A stretch of DNA of 22,827 nt from an uncultured Bacteroides sp. (GCA_900766195.1 CAAFUN010000164.1:1-22827); one strand, 5' to 3'; counted from the first letter of the stretch, positions 1 through 8,007 are shown. A program made the numbers and translations. Notes: generated by a model from the letters alone, not told the origin.

Positions 1-20
1 GACGTGTGCTCTTCCGATCT
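1..20. other. Illumina TruSeq adapter remnant, left end
   Basis: These 20 bases are the 3' part of the TruSeq index-side adapter (ending GCTCTTCCGATCT) and are the exact reverse complement of 22801-22820. This is library-construction sequence left on the contig tip, not chromosome. Biological sequence starts at 21. Confidence 0.97.
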
Positions 21-86
21 GCTATTAATATAGTGCTTTCATGTCACATTGACAGCGTATTCTTACGGGTATTCATTGAAAATGGT

Positions 87-94
87 TATCTTTG
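87..94 (+). promoter_or_regulatory. Possible -7 box for the ABC-F gene
   Basis: TATCTTTG fits the Bacteroides -7 consensus TAnnTTTG and lies 45 nt before the ABC-F start codon. No good -33 TTTG is seen at the usual 19-21 nt spacing, so the call rests on one box. Confidence 0.4.
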
Positions 95-139
95 TGGCCG
101 CAATAGGTAAAATTAAAATAGAATATTTAAGAATATAAG

Positions 140-1756
140 ATGATTACAGTCTCTAATGTATCCGTTCAGTTTGGCAAAAGGGTGTTATTCAATGATGTAA
201 ATTTGAAATTTACCAGTGGAAACTGCTACGGAATAATAGGCGCAAATGGTGCCGGGAAATCCACTTTTTTACGTACAATATCCGGAGATCTGGATGCTAC
301 AACAGGATCTATCATGTTAGGTCCCGGCGAGCGTTTGTCTGTATTAAGTCAGGATCACTTTAAATGGGATAGTTATACAGTTATGGACACAGTAATGATG
401 GGACATACTGTTTTGTGGGATATCATGAAGCAACGTGAAGTGCTTTATGCCAAATCGGACTTTACCGATGAGGATGGATTGAAAGTTTCTGAACTTGAAG
501 AACGGTTTGCCGAACTTGACGGTTGGAATGCCGAAAGTGATGCGGCTGCTTTGTTAAGTGGACTAGGAATTAAAGAAGCTAAGCATTACGTGATGGTAGG
601 TGATTTAAGTGGAAAGGAGAAAGTCCGTGTAATGTTGGCACAAGCTCTTTATGGTAATCCTGATAATTTATTGCTTGATGAGCCTACCAATGACTTGGAT
701 ATGGAGACGGTGACTTGGCTTGAGGAATATCTTTCTAATTTTGAACATACTGTGTTGGTTGTTAGTCATGACCGTCACTTCCTTGATTCTGTCTGCACCC
801 ATACCGTTGATATTGATTATGGAAAAATCAATTTGTTTGCGGGTAATTATAGTTTCTGGTATGAATCAAGTCAATTGGCTTTGCGTCAGCAACAAAACCA
901 GAAAGCTAAAGCTGATGAAAAGAAAAAAGAACTGGAAGAGTTTATTCGTCGATTCAGTGCTAACGTAGCAAAGAGTAAGCAGACTACCAGTCGTAAGAAA
1001 ATGCTTGAGAAACTGAATGTTGAGGAAATAAAACCTTCTTCACGTAAATATCCGGGTATTATATTTACTCCTGAACGTGAGCCTGGTAATCAGATTCTTG
1101 AAGTATCCGGTCTGACTAAAATTTTGGATGATGGAACAGTGTTATTCCGTGATGTGAATTTCAATGTGGAGAAAGGGGATAAGATTGTCTTCCTGTCTCA
1201 TGATCCTCGTGCTATGACAGCTCTATTTGAAATATTGAATGGAGAGATGAAGCCTGATTCGGGTCATTTTGACTGGGGAGTTACTATTACTACAGCTTAT
1301 CTTCCGGTAGATAACACTAAATTCTTTAATACCGATTTGAATTTGGTAGATTGGTTGAGTCAGTTTGGCGAAGGTAACGAGGTTTATATGAAAGGATTTC
1401 TTGGACGTATGCTGTTCTCAGGTGATGATGTATTGAAGAAAGCGAGTGTGTTGTCAGGAGGAGAGAAGATGCGTTGTATGATAGCCCGCATGCAATTGCG
1501 CAATGCAAACTGTTTGATTCTTGATACTCCTACCAATCATCTTGATTTGGAATCTATTCAGGCATTTAATAATAATTTGAAAACATATAAAGGCAACATC
1601 CTGTTTTCATCCCATGACCATGAGTTTATTCAAACTGTGGCCAACCGCATAATAGAGCTTACTCCTAATGGTATTATCGACAAGATGATGGAATATGACG
1701 AATACATCACCTCCGATCATATAAAGGAATTAAAGGCTAAAATGTACGGAGAATAA
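140..1756 (+). CDS. ABC-F family ATPase (YbiT/EttA-like, ribosome-associated)
   Basis: This 538-residue soluble protein has two ABC ATPase domains and no membrane segment, as expected of ABC-F proteins, which bind the ribosomal E site and act in translation or antibiotic protection. NBD1 has Walker A GANGAGKS (34-41), signature LSGKE (156-160) and Walker B/catalytic Glu LLLDEPTNDLD (E181). A charged linker rich in K, E and Q (about 240-320) joins it to NBD2. NBD2 has signature LSGGE (438-442), but its Walker A position reads SHDPRAMT (353-360) and the Walker B glutamate is Thr463 (LILDTPTNHLD). One of the two composite ATP sites therefore looks inactive. The gene is probably cotranscribed with the membrane protein 38 nt downstream. 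The ABC-F assignment is firm. The subgroup is less certain, and nothing in the sequence points to a resistance role. Confidence 0.92.
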   Translation: MITVSNVSVQFGKRVLFNDVNLKFTSGNCYGIIGANGAGKSTFLRTISGDLDATTGSIMLGPGERLSVLSQDHFKWDSYTVMDTVMMGHTVLWDIMKQREVLYAKSDFTDEDGLKVSELEERFAELDGWNAESDAAALLSGLGIKEAKHYVMVGDLSGKEKVRVMLAQALYGNPDNLLLDEPTNDLDMETVTWLEEYLSNFEHTVLVVSHDRHFLDSVCTHTVDIDYGKINLFAGNYSFWYESSQLALRQQQNQKAKADEKKKELEEFIRRFSANVAKSKQTTSRKKMLEKLNVEEIKPSSRKYPGIIFTPEREPGNQILEVSGLTKILDDGTVLFRDVNFNVEKGDKIVFLSHDPRAMTALFEILNGEMKPDSGHFDWGVTITTAYLPVDNTKFFNTDLNLVDWLSQFGEGNEVYMKGFLGRMLFSGDDVLKKASVLSGGEKMRCMIARMQLRNANCLILDTPTNHLDLESIQAFNNNLKTYKGNILFSSHDHEFIQTVANRIIELTPNGIIDKMMEYDEYITSDHIKELKAKMYGE

Positions 1757-1764
1757 AAAAGCTT

Positions 1765-1772
1765 TATATTTG
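1765..1772 (+). promoter_or_regulatory. Possible -7 box before the AI-2E family gene
   Basis: TATATTTG in the 38-nt gap after the ABC-F gene matches TAnnTTTG. It could give the downstream gene its own promoter. No -33 element is seen, and short AT-rich matches like this arise by chance. Confidence 0.3.
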
Positions 1773-1794
1773 TGCATGACATAAATAAAAAAAT

Positions 1795-2796
1795 ATGAGA
1801 GCTAAAGAACTTTATTGGAAATACTCGCTGGTTGTCATCGTATTGGCATTAGGAACGATTTTGTTTTTTGAATCAATTCCTTATTTGAGTGGTATACTTG
1901 GTGCTTTCACTATTTATATTCTGGTCAGAGGCCAACTAATCTATCTCACTGAAAAGAAAAAAATGAGACGCAGTTGGGCTGCTACACTTATATTGCTAGA
2001 GTCTATTTTATGTTTCCTGATTCCTTTGTCGCTATTAGTTTGGCTAGTGCTAGACAAATTGGATGGGGTAAGCTTGGATCAGGCGGCTCTTGTGCGTTCC
2101 ATTGAACACGTGGCTGATTTAATTCGTTACAAAACGGGTTATAATGTTTTAAATGATAACAACTTATCGGCAATAGTGAATCTCTTGACGAGAGTGGGAC
2201 AAATGTTCGTTTCCGGTTTAGGCAGTTTTGTCATGAATCTCTTCATTCTTGTATTTGTGCTTTTCTTTATGCTAATAGGGGGTAATAAGATGGAAAAATA
2301 CTTCTATGAGTTACTTCCTTTTAGCGATAATAATAAGAAATACGTTTCAAAGGAAATCTACCAAATTGTAAAGTCCAATGCATTAGGCATTCCGCTTTTA
2401 GGTATAATACAAGGAGGTATAGCAATGGCCGGATATTTTGTATGCGGTGTACCAAATGCCTTTTTCTGGGGCATAATAACTTGTTTTACTACTGTAGTAC
2501 CAATTGTTGGAACTGCATTGGTATGGGTACCATTGAGCATTTTTCTAGCCCTGCTGGGTAGTTGGCCTCAAGCTATAGGTCTTTTGGCTTATTGTGTGAT
2601 TATTGTGACTAATATTGATAATCTTATTCGCTTCATATTACAAAAACAAATGGCCGATACTCATCCTTTAATCACCGTATTCGGAGTCTTTATTGGTCTA
2701 TCCTTATTTGGCTTTATGGGAGTGATATTCGGACCTTTGTTGTTGTCTATATTTGTTCTTTGCGTAGATATGTTTAAGAGGGAATATTTGGATTAA
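1795..2796 (+). CDS. AI-2E family transporter / PerM-like membrane protein
   Basis: The 333-residue protein is an inner-membrane protein with about seven to eight hydrophobic segments: two near the N terminus (about 10-45), one around 60-85, a soluble stretch to about 140, then several closely spaced segments to the C terminus. This arrangement and length fit the AI-2E transporter/PerM (UPF0118) family. The C-terminal part has the family-like GIIQGGIAMAGYFVCGVPNA and GVIFGPLLLSIFVL stretches. Members include proposed autoinducer-2 exporters and Na+(Li+)/H+ antiporters, and the substrate here cannot be read from sequence. The gene ends 19 nt from the end of the convergent metY, and I see no clear terminator between them. 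Confidence 0.85.
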   Translation: MRAKELYWKYSLVVIVLALGTILFFESIPYLSGILGAFTIYILVRGQLIYLTEKKKMRRSWAATLILLESILCFLIPLSLLVWLVLDKLDGVSLDQAALVRSIEHVADLIRYKTGYNVLNDNNLSAIVNLLTRVGQMFVSGLGSFVMNLFILVFVLFFMLIGGNKMEKYFYELLPFSDNNKKYVSKEIYQIVKSNALGIPLLGIIQGGIAMAGYFVCGVPNAFFWGIITCFTTVVPIVGTALVWVPLSIFLALLGSWPQAIGLLAYCVIIVTNIDNLIRFILQKQMADTHPLITVFGVFIGLSLFGFMGVIFGPLLLSIFVLCVDMFKREYLD

Positions 2797-2815
2797 ATGG
2801 TGCATCTTGAGTTGA

Positions 2816-4120
2816 TCAAGAAAATACTTTTTTCAAGCTCTCCTCAAGATCCCAGATTAAATCATCAATATCTTCTGTCCCTACAGATAGCCGTATTTGC
2901 TCAGGCCGTATACCCGCCCATTGGCGTTGTTCCTCGGTAAGTTGCCCATGCGTCACGGTGGCCGGGTGAACAATAAGTGAACGGGAGTCTCCAACATTAG
3001 CGAGAAAACCAAACAATTGGGTTGACTCCACTAATTTTGTAGCTTTTTCATATCCTCCTTTTACGCCAAAAGAGATAATAGCACCAGAGCCTTTTGGAAA
3101 GTATTTCTGAGCGAGTTTATTATATCTACTTGAGCTTAATCCCGGGTATGAAACCCATGCTATGTTGGGGTGATGATCAAGATATTCCGCTATCTTTTTT
3201 GCATTAGAAACTTGTTTGTCCATGCGGTAGGAGAGGGTTTCCAGCCCTTGCAACAGCAAAAACGCATTGAAAGGACTTAAAGCTGCTCCCATATCGCGCA
3301 TATAATGCAATCTACATTTTGTGATATAAGCAATGTTGCCTGTTCTGGATGAAGCTCCCCAGCGATCCCAAAAGATGGTATTGTTGCACGAGGGGTCGGG
3401 AGTTGTAAATTCAGGAAACAGCCCATTGTCCCAGTTGAAGTTACCACCGTCTATAATCACTCCACCGATAGTGGTTCCGTGTCCACCAATATATTTAGTT
3501 GCAGAATGCACCACAATATTTGCTCCGTAATCCAACGGACGGAAGAGGTATGGAGTACCAAAAGTATTATCAACAATAAGCGGTATCCCGTGCCTTTTTG
3601 CAATGCTTGCTACCGCTTCAAAGTCTATGATATCCATATTGGGATTACCAAGAGTCTCAATAAAGATAGCTTTAGTATTCGCATTGATTGCCTTTTCAAA
3701 GTTATCGGCTACATCAGCATCAACAAAGGTGGTTTTAATGCCATATTTGGGCAGTGTGCTTTCAAACAGATTGAATGACCCTCCATATAAGCTTTTTGAA
3801 GCGACTATCTCGTCTCCGGCATGCACAATGTTCATTACAGCATAAGAAATTGCAGATGCACCGGATGCTGTAGCCATGGCAGCTGTACCACCTTCCAGTA
3901 TTGCCATCCTTTTCTCAAAGACGTCTACTGTGGGGTTGCTTATTCGCGAATATTCGAATCCAGGTTCTTCACCCGAAGCAACAACTTTTGCTGTTTGAAA
4001 GTCTTTGAATGTGAACGCAGCTGTTTGATAGATGGGCACAGCACACGATCCTACTGCAGGATCAGGCTCTTGACCGGCGTGAAGTTGCAGCGTATCAAAT
4101 TTGAATTTTCTTGTTGTCAT
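2816..4120 (-). CDS. metY: O-acetylhomoserine sulfhydrylase (homocysteine synthase)
   Basis: This cytoplasmic Cys/Met-metabolism PLP enzyme joins O-acetylhomoserine and sulfide to give homocysteine and acetate, the direct sulfhydrylation route to methionine. From the start chosen here it has 434 residues, typical of MetY (about 430) and longer than cystathionine gamma-synthase (about 380-390). The N terminus reads TLQLHAGQEPD, the PLP lysine is K209 in HSATKYIGGHGT, and the cofactor-binding DNTFGTPYL is at about 184-192. The frame stays open to an ATG at 4207, giving 29 extra residues. I reject that start because the extension is not enzyme-like and a promoter match (4166-4173 with 4194-4197) lies inside it, so transcription should begin after it. 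It is a single-gene unit, divergent from proS. Confidence 0.93.
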   Translation of the reverse strand: MTTRKFKFDTLQLHAGQEPDPAVGSCAVPIYQTAAFTFKDFQTAKVVASGEEPGFEYSRISNPTVDVFEKRMAILEGGTAAMATASGASAISYAVMNIVHAGDEIVASKSLYGGSFNLFESTLPKYGIKTTFVDADVADNFEKAINANTKAIFIETLGNPNMDIIDFEAVASIAKRHGIPLIVDNTFGTPYLFRPLDYGANIVVHSATKYIGGHGTTIGGVIIDGGNFNWDNGLFPEFTTPDPSCNNTIFWDRWGASSRTGNIAYITKCRLHYMRDMGAALSPFNAFLLLQGLETLSYRMDKQVSNAKKIAEYLDHHPNIAWVSYPGLSSSRYNKLAQKYFPKGSGAIISFGVKGGYEKATKLVESTQLFGFLANVGDSRSLIVHPATVTHGQLTEEQRQWAGIRPEQIRLSVGTEDIDDLIWDLEESLKKVFS

Positions 4121-4165
4121 AGCTTGTTTTAATTGAGGAATATCTTCTATATTATAATTCCAATG

Positions 4166-4197
4166 CAAAGGTATCTGCTTCTTTGAGATGCTACAAC
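4166..4197 (-). promoter_or_regulatory. metY promoter (-7 and -33 elements)
   Basis: On the minus strand, TACCTTTG (4166-4173) matches the Bacteroides -7 box TAnnTTTG, with GTTG (4194-4197) 20 nt upstream as a three-of-four -33 TTTG. The predicted transcript start, near 4160, leaves a leader of about 40 nt before the ATG at 4120. This is the best two-part promoter match in the window. Confidence 0.6.
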
Positions 4198-4597
4198 TAT
4201 AGCACAATATAAGGAACTATATTCTTTTTATGTACTATATATCAGATTGCAGTTCTTTTTTATGTGTTATGAAACGTTGAATTAGAATTATATTCCGGTT
4301 TATTGCTATTGGGTAAAAGTTCTTCCTTTCAATTCAGGCGAGAGTTTCTTAAACTGTAATTTCCGGAGGGAAGTAGAATATCACTCCGTTAGTTGCAATG
4401 TTATACTATGATTTTGCCCTTTCCATACACTGTTTTTGCACGAAAATTTGTACTTTTGTCCATCTATTATGGATCAAAGCTTATGAACTAAGAAATCACT
4501 TTTATTGCAGATTGTGGCAATAGGGTAGATTTTGTCTGTGAAGGTGAGTAGGCATATTTGTAGATTGTTGATAATATAACTAAAAAAGCAAAATAAA
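4198..4597. other. Divergent metY/proS intergenic region
   Basis: About 400 nt of AT-rich sequence lies between the metY promoter and proS. It holds a proS promoter candidate at 4451-4458 and an AT-rich leader of about 130 nt. I found no ORF with a plausible start, no tRNA, no T-box features and no recognisable SAM riboswitch on the metY side. The rest is unexplained. Confidence 0.6.
4451..4458 (+). promoter_or_regulatory. Candidate proS -7 box
   Basis: TACTTTTG matches TAnnTTTG and implies a leader of about 130 nt before the proS ATG. The closest upstream TTTG (4435-4438) is only 12 nt away, short of the usual spacing, so the -33 element is unresolved. Confidence 0.45.
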
Positions 4598-6091
4598 ATG
4601 GCAGTAGAATTAAAGAACCTGACCAAACGTAGCGAGAATTATTCACAGTGGTATAACGAATTGGTGGTGAAAGCTGATTTGGCTGAACAGTCGGCTGTGC
4701 GTGGTTGCATGGTGATCAAACCCTATGGATATGCTATCTGGGAAAAGATGCAACGTCAGCTGGATGATATGTTTAAGGAAACCGGACACGTCAATGCTTA
4801 TTTTCCTTTACTTATTCCCAAGTCTTTTTTAAGCCGTGAGGCCGAGCATGTAGAAGGCTTTGCTAAAGAGTGTGCTGTAGTGACCCATTATCGTTTGAAA
4901 AATGCTCCTGATGGCTCCGGTGTAGTGGTTGACCCTGCTGCAAAGCTTGAAGAAGAACTTATCATTCGTCCGACTTCCGAAACCATTATTTGGAATACCT
5001 ATAAAAACTGGATCAATTCCTACCGCGATCTTCCTATTTTGTGTAATCAGTGGGCCAACGTCTTTCGTTGGGAAATGCGTACGCGCTTGTTCCTTCGCAC
5101 AGCTGAGTTCCTTTGGCAAGAAGGCCATACCGCACATGCCACTCGTGAGGAGGCAGAGGAAGAGGCAGTTCGCATGCTTAATGTCTATTCCGAATTTGCC
5201 GAAAAGTATATGGCTGTCCCGGTCGTAAAGGGAGTAAAATCAGCCAATGAGCGGTTTGCCGGTGCATTGGAAACTTATACTATTGAAGCTATGATGCAAG
5301 ACGGAAAAGCTTTGCAGAGCGGTACTTCACACTTCCTTGGTCAGAATTTTGCCAAAGCTTTCGATGTTCAGTTTGTTAACAAAGAAAACAAGATGGAATA
5401 CGTATGGGCTACTTCATGGGGGGTATCCACACGCTTGATGGGAGCATTGATTATGACTCATTCCGATGACAATGGTCTTGTGCTTCCTCCACACTTGGCA
5501 CCTATACAAGTAGTTATCGTACCTATATATAAGAATGCCGAACAACTCCAGCAGATAGACGAGAAAGTAGCCGGCATTGTTGCTAAGTTGAAATCAATGG
5601 GCGTGTCGGTGAAGTATGATAATGCCGATAATAAACGCCCTGGATTTAAATTTGCCGATTATGAGCTGAAAGGAGTTCCAGTACGCCTTGTGATGGGTGG
5701 ACGCGATCTTGAAAACAATACAATGGAAGTCATGAGACGCGATACGTTGGAAAAAGAAACACGTACTTGCGAAGGTATTGAAGAGTATGTAAGAGATCTA
5801 TTGGAAGAGATTCAGAAGAACATTCATCAAAAAGCACTTCAATTCCGTAATACTCATATTACAAAAGCAGATAGCTATGATGAGTTTAAGGAGAAGATAG
5901 AAGAAGGTGGCTTTATTCTGGCTCATTGGGATGGTACTACCGAAACAGAAGAACGTATTAAAGAAGAGACTAAAGCTACGATACGTTGCATACCGTTTGA
6001 AACTTTCCTTGGTGATGATAAAGAGCCGGGTAAGTGTATGGTGACCGGCAAACCTTCGGCTTGTCGCGTGCTGTTTGCCCGTTCATATTAA
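4598..6091 (+). CDS. proS: Prolyl-tRNA synthetase, type 3 (archaeal/eukaryote-like)
   Basis: This class II aminoacyl-tRNA synthetase charges tRNA-Pro with proline. At 497 residues it is the short ProS type 3, without the editing insertion of the roughly 570-residue bacterial type. Visible features are the RPTSE motif (124-128), class II motif 2 VFRWEMRTR (155-163), FLWQEGHTAHAT just after it, and WGVSTRLMGALIMTHSDDNG near 270-290 for motif 3. An anticodon-binding domain follows (about 300-400). The C-terminal domain has cysteines in RCIPF, GKCMVTGK and SACRVLF, and the chain ends in tyrosine (FARSY), as in the ProS type 3 family. The start is the ATG following an A-rich leader. An intrinsic terminator follows at 6116-6167. 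Confidence 0.97.
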   Translation: MAVELKNLTKRSENYSQWYNELVVKADLAEQSAVRGCMVIKPYGYAIWEKMQRQLDDMFKETGHVNAYFPLLIPKSFLSREAEHVEGFAKECAVVTHYRLKNAPDGSGVVVDPAAKLEEELIIRPTSETIIWNTYKNWINSYRDLPILCNQWANVFRWEMRTRLFLRTAEFLWQEGHTAHATREEAEEEAVRMLNVYSEFAEKYMAVPVVKGVKSANERFAGALETYTIEAMMQDGKALQSGTSHFLGQNFAKAFDVQFVNKENKMEYVWATSWGVSTRLMGALIMTHSDDNGLVLPPHLAPIQVVIVPIYKNAEQLQQIDEKVAGIVAKLKSMGVSVKYDNADNKRPGFKFADYELKGVPVRLVMGGRDLENNTMEVMRRDTLEKETRTCEGIEEYVRDLLEEIQKNIHQKALQFRNTHITKADSYDEFKEKIEEGGFILAHWDGTTETEERIKEETKATIRCIPFETFLGDDKEPGKCMVTGKPSACRVLFARSY

Positions 6092-6115
6092 TAAGTTCTT
6101 TTTAATTGATAAGAT

Positions 6116-6167
6116 TCACCCTCGTTGCTACATTTTAGTGTTGTACAGCGAGGGTGATTGTTTTTTA
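6116..6167 (+). terminator. proS intrinsic terminator
   Basis: A 12-bp stem pairs TCACCCTCGTTG (6116-6127) with CAGCGAGGGTGA (6146-6157), with one G-U pair and an 18-nt loop. A T-rich tract, TTGTTTTTT, follows at 6158-6166. It starts 24 nt after the proS stop codon. Confidence 0.9.
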
Positions 6168-6211
6168 TCGTTTTGTCATATCATCTAAACCTGTACGTAA
6201 TAGTTTACTCC

Positions 6212-6219
6212 CATCTTTG
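6212..6219 (+). promoter_or_regulatory. Weak -7 box before the HicB-like gene
   Basis: CATCTTTG matches the -7 consensus at all fixed positions except the first T. It lies 27 nt before the small ORF and beyond the proS terminator, so the small gene probably has its own promoter. Confidence 0.35.
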
Positions 6220-6246
6220 CAATGAATTAAAAGAAAGGAGCTTAAT

Positions 6247-6441
6247 ATGGAACTTAGCAGAAATGACTATGTTATCGAATCAACTGCCGATGGTGGTTTT
6301 TACGCTTATTTAAATAATAATGTGGTGTGCTTTGCATACGGAAATTCTCCCGAAGAAGCCTGTGAGAACTTAGCTGATATAGCCGATGATTATATGCATG
6401 ACATATACAGCAACATGTACATGATTGAAGATTTTGTTTAA
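6247..6441 (+). CDS. Small HicB-like protein (orphan, 64 aa)
   Basis: A 64-residue acidic protein with a clear ribosome-binding site, AAAGGAG, about 8 nt before the ATG, stronger than most in this window. The central part, GGFYAYLNNNVVCFAYGNSPEEACENL, has the shape of the HicB/UPF0150 fold: strand, strand, a G-x-[ST]-x-E-E-A turn, then a helix. HicB proteins are usually antitoxins to HicA, but there is no HicA-like partner on either side and no DNA-binding tail. The C-terminal YMHDIYSNMYMIEDFV is methionine- and tyrosine-rich. It may be a solitary regulator or a stand-alone HicB-fold protein. The gene is probably real given its RBS, length and two downstream hairpins. The family call is tentative. 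Confidence 0.7.
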   Translation: MELSRNDYVIESTADGGFYAYLNNNVVCFAYGNSPEEACENLADIADDYMHDIYSNMYMIEDFV

Positions 6442-6493
6442 TTTATAGTATATAACCTTATTCTTTTTACTAAATTTATTTCATAAATTCTCC

Positions 6494-6528
6494 GAGAGTT
6501 GTGTATGCGAGAGGCATACATGGCTCTC
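6494..6528 (+). terminator. Hairpin after the HicB-like gene (probable terminator)
   Basis: A 15-bp stem pairs GAGAGTTGTGTATGC (6494-6508) with GCATACATGGCTCTC (6514-6528), with three G-U pairs and a GAGAG loop. It is followed by TTGTTGT, a weak T-tract. It sits 52 nt after the small ORF. Confidence 0.6.
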
Positions 6529-6546
6529 TTGTTGTAAAGAGCACAG

Positions 6547-6601
6547 CATTCTAAAGATAAGAGGTATGTCTACTGAAGACATACCTCTTATCTTTAGAAT
6601 G
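6547..6601. terminator. Perfect 25-bp inverted repeat between convergent genes
   Basis: Positions 6547-6571 are exactly complementary to 6577-6601, with a 5-nt loop (ACTGA). On the plus strand AATAATAATTTTATTATTT follows, so it can act as a terminator in that direction. The minus-strand side has no clean T-run, although it lies just past the end of the serine palmitoyltransferase gene. Twenty-five perfect pairs is longer than a usual terminator. Confidence 0.75.
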
Positions 6602-6618
6602 AATAATAATTTTATTAT

Positions 6619-7806
6619 TTACTTGATCAAATCTAATTCTTTAAAACACTTAGTCAGCTTTTGTACTGCATAATCCACTTGTTCCTTAGTGTGAGTAGCC
6701 ATTAATGCTACGCGTACTAAAGTATCTTGCGGGGCGCATGCAGGTGGAATAACCGGATTGATGAAAATACCTTCATCAAAAGCCATCTTTGTCACAGCAA
6801 ATGTTTTATCAGTATCATGCACGTATAAAGGTATGATGGGAGACTCTGTTTCTCCTATTTCAAAACCTGCATCACGGAAACTTTTCAATGCATAATTTGT
6901 AATATCCCACAAACGTTGTTGACGTTCAGGCTCATTCATAATGATGTGTAGCGCCTCGCGTGCAGCAGCCGTTGCAGCCGGTGTATTGCTGGCACTGAAT
7001 ATATAGGAACGAGAATTATGGCGTAGCCAATTAATGGTAGCTTTATCCGCAGCAATGAATCCTCCAATAGAAGCTAAAGACTTACTAAATGTTCCCATAA
7101 TAAGGTCAACATCGTCTGTTACTCCAAAATGGTCACAAACACCACGTCCTTGTTTTCCAAATACACCGATACCATGAGCTTCATCTACCATAATTGTTGC
7201 ATTGTACTTCTTTTTCAGACGTACAATTTCAGGCAAATTAGCCAAGTCACCTTCCATTGAAAATACTCCGTCTACAACAATAAGTTTTACCGATTCCGGT
7301 TTACACTTTTGAAGTTCTTTTTCAAGAGCTCCCATATCGTTGTGTTTGTATTTCAAGCAAGTAGAGAAAGAAAGACGGCGTCCATCTACAATAGATGCAT
7401 GATCACGGTCATCACAGATGATATAATCATTACGATCTGTCAAGCAAGATACAACGCCTTCATTTACCGTAAATCCGGTAGAGTAGACTAAAGCCTCTTC
7501 CTTGCCAACAAATGCTGCAAGTTCTTTTTCCAATTCAACATGGATGTCCAACGTTCCATTCAGAAAACGTGATCCGGCGCATCCCGTACCATACTTGTCG
7601 GTAGCTGCTTTTGCAGCCTCAATAATCCGTTTGTCGTAGGTTAATCCTGTATATGCATTTGATCCGAACATCAGGACTTTCCTGCCACTCATTAGCACTT
7701 CCGTATCCTGATGACTGTCAATTGTGCGAAAATAGGGGTATACGCCTTTGGCCATAAATTGTTGTGGAGCGTCGTATTTCGCCAATTTGTCTTGTAGTAA
7801 TCCCAT
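6619..7806 (-). CDS. spt: Serine palmitoyltransferase (alpha-oxoamine synthase family)
   Basis: A 395-residue PLP-dependent alpha-oxoamine synthase. In Bacteroides this enzyme condenses serine with a fatty acyl-CoA to give 3-ketosphinganine, the first step of sphingolipid synthesis. Features: GSNAYTGLT (48-56), GTGCAGSRFLNGT (73-85), the PLP-stacking histidine H136 in DDRDHASIVDGRR, DEAHG with D208 and H211, and the Schiff-base lysine K242 in GTFSKSLASIGG. The GSRFLNGT segment and overall sequence resemble, from memory, the characterised Bacteroides serine palmitoyltransferase more than glycine C-acetyltransferase (Kbl) or BioF, which are the alternatives and often the automatic labels. It is a single gene, divergent from a lipid kinase across a 201-nt shared promoter region. 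Confidence 0.85.
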   Translation of the reverse strand: MGLLQDKLAKYDAPQQFMAKGVYPYFRTIDSHQDTEVLMSGRKVLMFGSNAYTGLTYDKRIIEAAKAATDKYGTGCAGSRFLNGTLDIHVELEKELAAFVGKEEALVYSTGFTVNEGVVSCLTDRNDYIICDDRDHASIVDGRRLSFSTCLKYKHNDMGALEKELQKCKPESVKLIVVDGVFSMEGDLANLPEIVRLKKKYNATIMVDEAHGIGVFGKQGRGVCDHFGVTDDVDLIMGTFSKSLASIGGFIAADKATINWLRHNSRSYIFSASNTPAATAAAREALHIIMNEPERQQRLWDITNYALKSFRDAGFEIGETESPIIPLYVHDTDKTFAVTKMAFDEGIFINPVIPPACAPQDTLVRVALMATHTKEQVDYAVQKLTKCFKELDLIK

Positions 7807-7857
7807 GAAATGTATTTAATAAATAAAATTTTGATTAACGTTTTTGAGAACAGTGTG

Positions 7858-7865
7858 CAAAGATA
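7858..7865 (-). promoter_or_regulatory. spt -7 box
   Basis: On the minus strand TATCTTTG matches TAnnTTTG, 51 nt upstream of the spt start codon. No -33 match is seen at normal spacing. Confidence 0.45.
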
Positions 7866-7960
7866 GTAAAATATATATTTGCCTATTCTTTTTTTCTCCA
7901 AAAAATACGATTTGTCGTAATTATGAGCTTTCCCATAACCCGAATTTCAAGTATTTGTAT

Positions 7961-7968
7961 TATTTTTG
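7961..7968 (+). promoter_or_regulatory. Lipid kinase/aspS -7 box
   Basis: TATTTTTG matches TAnnTTTG and lies 39 nt before the lipid kinase ATG. With the opposing box at 7858-7865 it forms a divergent promoter pair about 95 nt apart. Confidence 0.45.
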
Positions 7969-8007
7969 CAAGTTAGAAATCTACCTATATAATAGATTCT
8001 CTTTGAT

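Noticed and set aside
3333..4132. Overlapping plus-strand ORFs opposite metY
   Set aside because: They lie wholly antisense to a well-conserved enzyme, lack RBSs and give cysteine-rich, low-complexity products typical of shadow frames.
4208..4597. SAM riboswitch or T-box leader near metY or proS
   Set aside because: I could not find conserved SAM-aptamer stems on the metY side or a T-box specifier/antiterminator on the proS side.
6619..7806. Glycine C-acetyltransferase (kbl) or 8-amino-7-oxononanoate synthase (bioF)
   Set aside because: These share the fold, but no tdh or bio gene is adjacent, and GSRFLNGT plus overall similarity to the Bacteroides enzyme favour serine palmitoyltransferase. 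Biochemistry would settle it.
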